Shown: in pieces, positions 56,179 through 64,000 of the stretch
Numbering within the stretch: position 1 is the first letter of the stretch
Layout of the letters: every line of letters begins with the position of its first letter
Source: Amoebophrya sp. A120
Lineage: Eukaryota; Sar; Dinophyceae; Syndiniales; Amoebophryaceae
DNA length: 64,000 nucleotides
Assembly: GCA_905178155.1 (NCBI GenBank)
Contig: CAJINV010000001.1
Location: 6,605,860-6,669,859, forward strand
Reading direction: 5' to 3'
Notes under the pieces: model-generated
The model's input: the letters and a program-made list of their open reading frames with translations, nothing else
Told to the model about the DNA's origin: nothing
Databases searched by the model: none
Translations under genes and position numbers: made by a program

Positions 56179-59100
56179 TCAGTCCTCTTCCTTCTTGTCA
56201 GCCACATTTGCTGCGTCTACGGCCGCCTCTATCTCCGCAACTGCCGCAGCTTCGGCGTCCACGGGGGATGGAGCGGCGATAGCGGGCAGGGACGCACTGG
56301 CCTCCCCTTGTTGTTCCCCTAGTGAGCCGTCCGCGATGGCCTCGGGAATGCCCGCCAGCTGCTGTTTTCTCCTCTTTTCTAGAATGGCCTCCCGGGCTGG
56401 CGCGTCCATGAGTTTGACCAACATTGGTTTGTCGGCCGTGACCTCGTCTGTGTCCTTGTTGTGGTACAGGATATTGCCGCTCATACCTGGAGTAGCGTGG
56501 CGAGAAGCCGTTTGGGTTTGTGAAGACACATGACGAGGACATATCACTACACTACAATGTGCTTCTTGTTGTGCAAACTATAAAGTTGCTGAAAAAGAAG
56601 AAGTGAAAAAGAAGAACTGAATGCACCTGGAACGAAAGTCCACTCTTCGTCGAGGAAAGGCTCCAGATCCCGCACGTTGTCTTTCACGGTGGTGTTGACT
56701 TCTCGTAGTCTATCCTGCTTCCCCATGACGTGCTCTTGGAGCGTGTAGAGCATTCGTCGGATCTGATGTGAAATTGCTGGATTAAATTGCATCTGCGTTC
56801 ATGATACGTACACGTAGTCATGGAAGATTAGTACAAACAAGAACAACTAAATGCTGGCTGCACTCAATTATTCTCATTTTTGGTACGGCCAAAACAACAA
56901 CAAGCGTCTGAATCAATCAGCAAAAGCAAACGAGGCGCAAACAATTTTCATCATCTTGATCTTCAGTACTTCTTGCAATTGCTCCGTCAAGTCTGCGAAC
57001 TCGAACTTCATGGTGTACTTGAGAAACTGCTCGGGTTCCAGGTTTTTTGCGTCGTCGAGGGACTGCTGAATGCACTTGGCCATCAGGTACAGGGCCTGCG
57101 GGCCGTCCAGCCCGCAGCGATCAATCAAGAAATCGCGCTCGATCATCCCGTATGGATTGGAAAAATGTCTGGGTCTGGAAGGTTGGAACTTGTAATGCTA
57201 ACTTTCCATACCTAGAAAATCTGTATTGCGTAACCAACAAAAGTCGCAGCCTCTTTTGTCATGCAAAAACGCAGTTTCTCATGCGGATTTCCTATGAGAA
57301 AGCGTTTTGGGAAGTTATCATGCCGGACTGCATTCGGAAGTGTTTTTATCATGCACATTTTAGCATCACAAGTTTCCAGACCCAGTCATTTTTACATTTG
57401 ATATCCCGTTCGCGAAATCCCCCTGGAAGCTGGTTTCTAAATTCGTCACCGCCCAGGGGATATCAAATGTAAAAATGTGTGGGTCTGGAAACTTGTGATG
57501 CTGGGTGGCGTCTCATGATGAGGCTACAAATGATGGCTCAGCATGAGAAGTTTCTGAGCTCCTAGGTGTTGCCTATTCTGCATGACAAACTGCGCTTCTG
57601 CATCACACAAAAACGCAGCTCTTGGGTAACGTGCATGACAGATTTAAGAGTCATGCCAGACAAGCATGACAAACATGAATTCTTCCAGACCCAGACATTT
57701 TTACAGTTGATAGGAGGTCTCGGCGCTGTCCGACCGCGCCCGGGCCATCTTGAGGCGGACCTGACGCACGTCATTTGGGATGGGGTCCAGCCCCTGCTCC
57801 TCGAGCGCTTCGTTTTCTTCCCGTATCTTCTGCTCCTCCGAATAAAACTCGTCGCGGTCCACGAACTCTTTCAAACGGTCGTAGATCACTTCGTAGTTGA
57901 TCTGCCGTCGCTTGCCCGACATCGCGTTATGACTGTGCACAACTCCCCCACCCCTCATTTGTCATGTAAAATCCCAAACCCAGTCGCTGCCCCGTGGCAC
58001 TGTTTGCATGACAAATTTCGAAAGCCCAAACAGTACTACAGCAAGTGCATAAATTTGCCATGCACAGGCTCCAGGGTCGCTGGCGTTCGTATTGCTGTCC
58101 ATGCAATACAAATGAGGGGGAGGGGGAGCTTTGCACTGTCATACGCGTCCGTGGACTGCGACTGGGACATCAGCGTGTCGGTGAATATGTCCTTATCCAG
58201 GAAAAAACACCCATCCCCATCCATTTTTTGCATGACAAACAGTGGACTTTACGCATGTTTTGCATGACAAATTGGATCGGGATGGGTGTTTTTTCCTGGA
58301 TAGTCCTTCACCTGCTGGAAGATGGTGTGCGCGCCGCGGAAGTTGGTGTGGTGCAGCACCCCCATGTATTTGTCGTACACGAGGGCAGTGAGTAAATTCA
58401 GCACGAGGAAAACCAAAATGATGATGAAGGAGAAGAACCACAGACTCGCGATCAGTGGAGTGATCCGGTAAATCTTGTCGTAGTCGAAATCCCCGTACAC
58501 GATCTTCAAAGTCACGCCCATGGCCTTCAGCAGCGTGTTCCACTCCTCCAGCTGGGAGCCAAAGAGGATCCAACCGCCCATGCTGTAGTTCACGTACACG
58601 AGGAAAAAGACGATCAGGAAATGCAGCATGTCGTAACTGGCGTTCACCAAACTGAGCCCCATAATCGCAATGCGCGGCTGGCCGCGGAATCCCTTGAAAA
58701 AACGCATTATGATCAGCATGGAGTAGATATCCCACAGAAAAAACAAAAAGCAGGCAGGGCATATTTGTAATGCAAAAATAGATACACAGAGAAATCTGCC
58801 ATGCCTGGCCCCATAGCATGCTGTTTAGGATATGCAGTACACATTTTTTTATGTATTTATTTTTGCAATACAAATATGACGTGCCAGCTTTTTTCTGTGT
58901 GATAGTAGAAAAACCCCAAAAGCTGCACCATTTTGCGCCGGGCCTCGATATCGTCGCTCAAAGCGAAAAGCTCCAGGTTGCTGTCGTAATACGGCGTCAA
59001 ACCCGTTCCGACGCTTCCAAATTGTCCGGTACCGACAGCGCGCTGAATAGCTTGCGGCCCTGAAAAGTCGAAGTTTGCAAGAAATCGATCTTTCCTGCTT

Positions 59101-61209
59101 GCTATAATTTTTCATTCGCGCTGAGAACAACTAAGCAGCGCCAACATCGTTAGTGAGATAAATGCAGTCATGCGTGATGCCTACACAAAACCAATCTTTT
59201 TCATTCTGTGCATGTTGCCTACAGATGACAAAAATTCAAAAACTTTGTAAGTACTGTACATATACATTCTGAAAAATCACAAACCATAGAAACATATAAA
59301 TACCTATCTCGCTGAACATCCCTGCTAAATCCTTTAGGTTACTTTGCAGAGCCATGATTTCAAACACGAATGCGAAACCCATCCCGACAGAAAGCCAATC
59401 GATGAAATTCCAGAAGTCGCTCCAGTATTCGCGCAAATAGCTCCAGTAGCCCCAAGAAAACGCCTTGCCCCCGAGGAGATCTATGGTGGCTTGCACAAGC
59501 TTCATCTGCTTTATCTCCACGTACATGAGCGTGCACACCAGCACCACCTGTTTTCGTTTTGTTGTAAGTATGATCAAAAAATTAAAATGGCATCGAGCAA
59601 GATTCTTGCAATTTCTAACAAAAACTGCACCCGGATTGCATCATATCAAAACCTAGACAGGTGGCAGAAAGAAGTAGACCACGGAACAAGAGCGAGCAAA
59701 ATGAAATGAATCCAATTCAGATGAGTGTCAGTACCCAGATGACGTCGTAGACGATAGCGAGACCATTCTCATACAGATCGCTGGTCTCGGCGTGTACGGA
59801 CAAGGTGGTTTCTACCCAGCCTCCGCGGTGAAATTCGAACTCGATCTTGGTGTTCAAGTACACTTTGGTTTCCGGGTTGAAGGCAAGAAATCTTATCATC
59901 AAGTCGATGCTCGCGGAGTCGATCCATTCGCGCTGGACCAGAGTTGTCAAGTACGCGTGCTGTTGCAGTCGTACTTTCTCGGCGGAAACCGTGTTCGGCA
60001 GCGACATCACACTGGGATTGTTCTGGTCCCAAAAATTCAGGAAGGCGTAGTACCTTGATGTTGATGTTGCAGAAGTAGTGCCCGGAATAAAAGATTTTTG
60101 TGCTTTTGGTGTAGTTTCTCTCGTGTTGCTGTAAATCTACTGTGCTTTCCCTGTTGTTTCAAAAAGCAAACGATATTAAGGTTAAGGCTAACGAAAAGCA
60201 TAAGCTGAAGCTGAAGCTATACAACCTTGATCTTCATCTTCATCAGACACCCAGTCGTCTGCAAACTAGTGGAGTAACAAGTAACAAAACTATCTCTGGC
60301 ACTCCTAGCTAGCCTAGTCTTGCTCTTAAGGAGGTAGAACCAGAAATATTAAGCTCCCACTGGAAAAAGCGTGCTTATAGGGGTACTTCTCACTTACCTG
60401 AATTCCTCGGCGTTCGCGAGCCCCCCAGCCTTGTGTACGAATTCCGGGCCGAGTCCGGGGAAGGACGTGTCCAGCGGCTGGTCCGGCGGGAAGCAGTGGG
60501 CGTCGTAGAATTTTCGCAGCCCCGCATCCACGTCGCAGCTGGTTTTCTTCGCGCGACTCTGGCTCAAGACCACGGAGCCGGCGATCCGGTTGTACACCTT
60601 CACCACGGACCCGTTTATTCTGGGCAGAAACCCGTCCTGCAGCCAGTCGTTGACGTCCTCCCGAGTCTCCAAGTCGTGGATCGTCAAGGGACTGGCCGTC
60701 TCGTTGGGACTGCGGATCACCTCGATCCGCTCCAAGTCGTCCACCACACCGCGGCGCGTCAAGTACACCGCCTGAATGTTGCTGTGCACGATGACGACGA
60801 GCAGAAAGGTGATCCACAAAAACAGCGTGAAGGGCAGCGTGAGGCAGTCCTCGCGCAAAATCACCTGCTTGCGGCAGTACTCCATAAACACCTGGTTGGT
60901 CACCTTCTCCTTTTGTTTCCTCGCGATGTCCTTCCGGTGCTCCTCCACCTGCTCCTGGGTGGGCGCGCTGGAGATCGTGGCCGCCGATTTTTGGTATTTC
61001 ACGCCGCCATCCGCGTCTACGGACATGGCATTTTCGAGTTGCTGCTTCCGAAACCCCTCGATGGTGGTAAGGTATTTCAGCTGCGCGGTCTTGTTCGCGT
61101 TCCTCAGGCCCGTCACGGCCCGGCTCCACATGCTTGGGCCCTTCATCTGCGACTCCATGCGCGCCATCCGCGCGCGGTTGGCGGCTTTTATCTTCTCTCG
61201 CGGATCCAT
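56179..61209 (-). CDS. Polycystin (PKD2/TRPP)-like cation channel
   Basis: Predicted exons: 61209-60398, 60053-59735, 59547-59304, 59059-58905, 58727-58303, 58193-58144, 57927-57713, 57460-57404, 57150-56970, 56762-56627 and 56486-56179. The first three and last two introns are GT-AG (for example TTCAG|GTAAGTG); five in the middle are introners. The spliced length is 2,877 nt (958 residues). TM1 is near residues 121-141 (TLFLWITFLLVVIVHS), followed by a large extracytoplasmic polycystin-type domain including EFRYYAFLNFWDQNNPSV and FNPETKVYLNTKIEFEFHRGG. The six-helix channel follows: VVLVCTLMYVE, DFWNFIDWLSVGMGFAFVF, RFFKGFRGQPRIAIM, LHFLIVFFLVYVNYSMGG, then a pore-like region and FFSFIIILVFLVLNLLTALV. 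The C-terminal cytosolic region is helical and acidic. Polycystins are non-selective Ca-permeable channels, often ciliary. Confidence 0.9.
57151..57403. mobile_element. Introner 9 (253 bp), TIR family A, in PKD2-like gene
   Basis: Flanked by perfect 5-bp copies TCCCG (57146-57150 and 57404-57408). One end is the standard TATCAAATGTAAAAATG arm. The other has decayed to TATGGATTGGAAAAATG, but the outer TAT is kept and GTCTGGGTCTGGAA lies inside. Excision gives TSFQGDFAN-GMIERDFLID in frame. Confidence 0.9.
57461..57712. mobile_element. Introner 10 (252 bp), TIR family A, in PKD2-like gene
   Basis: Flanking copies GGGGA (57456-57460) and GGAGG (57713-57717) match at three of five positions. Arms are TATCAA(A/C)TGTAAAAATGT with GGGTCTGGAA inside. 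Excision gives RARSDSAETS-WAVTNLETSFQ in frame. Only 57 nt of exon separates it from introner 9. Confidence 0.88.
57928..58143. mobile_element. Introner 11 (216 bp), TIR family F, in PKD2-like gene
   Basis: Flanked by perfect 5-bp copies CGCGT (57923-57927 and 58144-58148). Ends start TATGAC; the arms of about 37 bp contain CTCCCCC and CCCCTCATTTGT with a few mismatches. Excision gives MSQSQSTDA-MSGKRRQINYE in frame. Confidence 0.9.
58194..58302. mobile_element. Introner 12 (109 bp), TIR family G, smallest in the window
   Basis: Flanked by perfect 5-bp copies GTCCT (58189-58193 and 58303-58307). The arms TATCCAGGAAAAAACACC (extended to CATCC) are perfect for about 23 bp, so TIRs make up roughly half of the element. 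Excision gives HTIFQQVKD-IFTDTLMSQSQ in frame. The exon between it and introner 11 is 50 nt. Confidence 0.92.
58728..58904. mobile_element. Introner 13 (177 bp), TIR family H, in PKD2-like gene
   Basis: Flanked by perfect 5-bp copies GTAGA (58723-58727 and 58905-58909). Both ends begin TATC(n)CACAGAAAAAA. A second inverted pair around TTTGTAATGCAAAAATA and its near-complement lies inside. Excision gives MVQLLGFFY-SMLIIMRFFKG in frame. Confidence 0.9.
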
Positions 61210-62297
61210 TGTCAGGCTGCGGGAGTTGTCTGTTCAGGCAGGGCAGTGACAACGAAAACAAGAGAGGACACGGAAACGAGTCTTCTAGCACGAGGCAACG
61301 CAAGTCGACGTTGCTATTTCAAAGACGCTTTTTCGTCCAACTTTAACGAGGTGATACAGGCCGCTCCTCCATCAGCCATTCTTCCCTCGTCGCCGCCGCA
61401 TCTTCGGAACAGACAAGGAAAAGACCCTTGGCCTTGCCCCTAGCATCGAAATAGTCGAACGCGGAAAAAAAGGGTCTTTACGACATTTTGGTATAACAAA
61501 CAGCACCAATACAAGCTAATTAATCTCGGGATGAATTACGTCTCCTCTACTTCTCTTCTTGAATTCGAATTCCATGTGGTCCTGGCGAAATGACAAGTTT
61601 GACAAGCTGTCCACGATAAAGTTTCGAGACGTCTTCAAGAATGCTACAACTTTCGTCGTCTCTCATAGCGTTGCGCTTTCTCAACGCCTGCTGCTGAGCT
61701 CCTGCACTCGATGTCGCGCTCCCTGATTGATGCTCGTGTTAATATCAAGAACTACTCTTGCACGATTTCGATTCCCTCAGTAAACCCGCTCGCGAATCTG
61801 TATATCTCTACTTGTTGGCCAGTGTACTGTGATTCTCTTGTTGAAAGTTCAGTATCGAGATCGAGCAACCGAGATATCTATGCTAGGGCTCGCTGAAAGA
61901 ATAAATGCTTGCTCCAAGCGCATGACCATGAGGATATGCGTTGAGTCTTGCTTGGTCATTAAACACATTTGGCCTGGGAATGTGACATTCCCCGGCCGAT
62001 CTCGATTGACCTTCCTTCCTTCCACTCAGTGGTCGCTGTTCATCATCCGATGACATCACATCATGGTTATCGTTATGCACGGCGCGCCGCGGGATGTTGA
62101 CATAGATAGTACACAGAAAAGTCCACAACTACAAAACGCCCTATTTTCGCGGCGTGCAAGTCGGAAGAAAAGCGCTGCGATATGATGCACATCAGCTTCC
62201 GATAAAATAATTGATTCCGTGAAGAAAATTTGTAGACTTGTTTCGAAGGAATGTTCCCTTGATGTAGGTCCGGCGGTCTTAAGCCGTTTCCAAATAT
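61210..62297. other. Intergenic region, PAP2 gene to PKD2-like gene
   Basis: 1.09 kb with no supported gene or repeat. No introner-like TIR pair recognised. Confidence 0.5.
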
Positions 62298-63740
62298 TCA
62301 TTTTTTTTTTCCGATACTGATTGTCCTCTTGACGTCCTCCAGCGCTTCTCGGCCCCTTTTGTTTCCCGCGGCGATATTTCGCAGAGCGGCGACGAGGAAA
62401 AGGAAGTGGGCGAAGAAGGGATCGTACCTGGTCGTCGAGAAAAAGATCGGTGAGAGACGTTGCAGCGCGCTGCAGAGAACAAACCCGAGTCCCGCACCCA
62501 CCACAACATCGAGAACGTGGTGGACCTGCCAGTGCACCCGCCCAAACGCCGCCAGGAAAACTAGCGACAGACAGCACACAGTGGTTGTCAGACTCCTGCT
62601 TGAGCTTGAAGACTCGATGCTGGAGGTCGACTGTTGTTCCTCGAAGAGCTCCAGAAAAGAGTAGTACACTGCGACCGCGACGCCGGTTGCACCCGCTGTG
62701 TCGCCGGAGGGAAAGCTCGCGTCCGGGTCCAGAGCGATGAACTTCGAGAAAAATTGCACCCGGTATTCCCTCCGTTGGTCTTCGGGCACGAGGAGAAGTG
62801 GTCTTCTTCTTTTCGTCACGTCTTTCACCACCATCACCGCCGCCAGACTGACGCTCCAGTACACGAGGACTCGGCGCGCGGCACTGATCGCGAGTGGCGG
62901 CGTGGAAGAAAAGGTGGAGCCTCCTGGGGAGAACAGCAAATCCACGACACCACTAAAAACGATTCCCTCCTCCTGCCAGCAGGCCTCCAGGACCAACAAC
63001 AGTATGGAAACGGCGACCGGCCCGAGCACGTACCCCCACTTGCCCCAGAAAAATTCGAAACGCCCGGCCACCTGCAGGGCCGCCGCCGGTGTTTTCACTT
63101 CTTCCTTGGAAGTGCGTGCGAGCAAAACATACATGAAGAACGTCACCAGCCAACCCGCAAGTAGGAAAAGTGCCACTGTGAGACACACCAAGTTTACCTC
63201 CTGGGCTGTTCTCGCAGCTGCCAGTGGTCCGCCAGCGTTCTTTGGATTATTTGCTTGTTGTATGATCGTGGTCGTGAGTAGACCCGGGGACCAAATTTTC
63301 GGCCGACTATTCCACGCGTCGAGCACTAGTACCAGTGTCAGCGGACACATAACCAGGCACGGAGTCGTCGAGAAAAACATTCCCGGGAACGCAAAAGCGT
63401 ACTCGAGAACGCCCAAGTTGATGCGATCCGAAATGATGCGCGATACCCATTTGTCAGCCCGATCGAGCTTCCCGCCGGCAGGAGGCCACACTTGTTGGGA
63501 ATTTGTTGTACTGGTACTAGAGGATGAGGATATTTCATAACTTTTGTTGCGCGTTGAATTGTCACGACTGCGTTCCACCTTTTTCGCACTCGTAGTCGAC
63601 GATGACGCGGCCACACTTGTTCTGCGCCCGGACGTAAATGATGAAGACGCTTTCCTTCCCGTTGACGTTGCCGGTGTAGCTCCTCTCAGACGAGCTTTGG
63701 AGGATTTATCCCCGGTGGAAGTTGTCTTCATGGTATTCAT
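62298..63740 (-). CDS. PAP2-superfamily integral membrane phosphatase
   Basis: Single-exon gene of 480 residues from ATG 63740. The three-part PAP2 phosphatase signature is present: KDVTKRRRP (about residues 303-312, the KxxxxxxRP motif), PSGD (about 343) and GRVHWQVHHVLD (about 400-413, SRxxxxxHxxxD-like with Gly for Ser), placing catalytic His residues in the expected order. PSGD instead of PSGH is unusual, because the acid-base His of motif 2 is replaced by Asp. Six or so hydrophobic segments surround the motifs, including LVCLTVALFLLAGWLVTFFM and VLGPVAVSILLLVLEACW. The first ~85 residues are Ser/Thr/Arg-rich and probably cytosolic. The family removes phosphate from lipid phosphates such as phosphatidate, sphingosine-1-phosphate or dolichyl-PP; the substrate here is not clear. 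Confidence 0.88.
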   Translation of the reverse strand: MNTMKTTSTGDKSSKARLRGATPATSTGRKASSSFTSGRRTSVAASSSTTSAKKVERSRDNSTRNKSYEISSSSSTSTTNSQQVWPPAGGKLDRADKWVSRIISDRINLGVLEYAFAFPGMFFSTTPCLVMCPLTLVLVLDAWNSRPKIWSPGLLTTTIIQQANNPKNAGGPLAAARTAQEVNLVCLTVALFLLAGWLVTFFMYVLLARTSKEEVKTPAAALQVAGRFEFFWGKWGYVLGPVAVSILLLVLEACWQEEGIVFSGVVDLLFSPGGSTFSSTPPLAISAARRVLVYWSVSLAAVMVVKDVTKRRRPLLLVPEDQRREYRVQFFSKFIALDPDASFPSGDTAGATGVAVAVYYSFLELFEEQQSTSSIESSSSSRSLTTTVCCLSLVFLAAFGRVHWQVHHVLDVVVGAGLGFVLCSALQRLSPIFFSTTRYDPFFAHFLFLVAALRNIAAGNKRGREALEDVKRTISIGKKK

Positions 63741-64000
63741 ATTTCAACTTTGTCGTACCGATGCTTATGTAGATTCTTGCATTTCCATATTCACTTCTGA
63801 TTCTTCGTTCGGATCCTGATCTCTTTTGCTTTTGTCTAGCAACAGTGTTTATGATCATGTAACTCAACTTAGTCCGTTATGCTTGACTCAGCAGTCGCCT
63901 GAAAATCAATTGTGTGCTCGCTTCTTGAGGCAAGCGAGTGACTGTTTACCATAGTGAGTGAGGGACTCTGAGTCACCTAAAAATCTAAGCGAAAAAAAAA
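63741..64000. other. Upstream flank of the PAP2 gene to the window end
   Basis: 260 bp with no gene recognised. The window ends in a run of nine A. Confidence 0.4.

Noticed and set aside
1-64000. Dinoflagellate spliced-leader RNA gene or rRNA
   Set aside because: I looked for the conserved spliced-leader core and for rRNA-like blocks on both strands and saw none.

Overview
This is eukaryotic nuclear DNA from a protist. The best fit is a dinoflagellate of the Syndiniales, most like the parasite Amoebophrya. This is inferred from gene organisation and intron type, not from a marker gene. All 14 protein-coding genes I can support lie on the minus strand, head to tail, as in dinoflagellate unidirectional gene arrays. 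Exons are long and GC-balanced. The introns are of two sorts: a few ordinary GT-AG introns, and 13 transposon-like introns ('introners') with terminal inverted repeats (TIRs) and short target-site duplications (TSDs). Removing each introner together with one TSD copy restores an uninterrupted reading frame. None of these junctions can be read as GT-AG.

Layout in transcription order (high to low coordinate, all minus strand): PAP2-type membrane phosphatase (62298-63740); polycystin/PKD2-like cation channel with five introners (56179-61209); N-myristoyltransferase (52688-55031); dynamin-family GTPase (49021-51596); Ku70 (45698-48056); pentameric ligand-gated-channel-like protein (43876-45324); a two-repeat aromatic-motif protein with an in-frame TAG (41632-43207); a 2,235-residue Ser/Gln-rich protein of unknown function (33675-40539); P5A-type ATPase (26796-32747) with an introner in its catalytic GDG hinge; a small acidic protein (25570-26052); a CBM20-trehalose-phosphate synthase-phosphatase fusion with four introners (16787-23287); two tandem ABCC-type transporters (10955-16169 with two introners, 5537-10318 with none); and a tandem B-box, coiled-coil, RasGAP-like protein (321-4540) with a 573-bp introner.

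I fixed the exon structures by requiring family-conserved protein sequence across each junction and a total coding length divisible by three. This held for the ABC, TPS, P5A, PKD2, Ku70, dynamin, 2,235-residue and B-box/RasGAP genes. The genes share no obvious pathway, as is usual for dinoflagellate arrays. They cover membrane transport and signalling (ABC, P5A, PKD2, channel, PAP2), trehalose metabolism or sensing, DNA repair, membrane remodelling and lipid modification.

The main discovery here is the introner set: at least nine TIR families, 5-bp TSDs (one of 6 bp), TAT...ATA termini in 12 of 13, and frequent pairing of two introners about 50 nt apart. Intergenic stretches (0.2-2.3 kb) hold little recognisable beyond short repeats. 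No tRNA, rRNA, spliced-leader or CRISPR feature was found.
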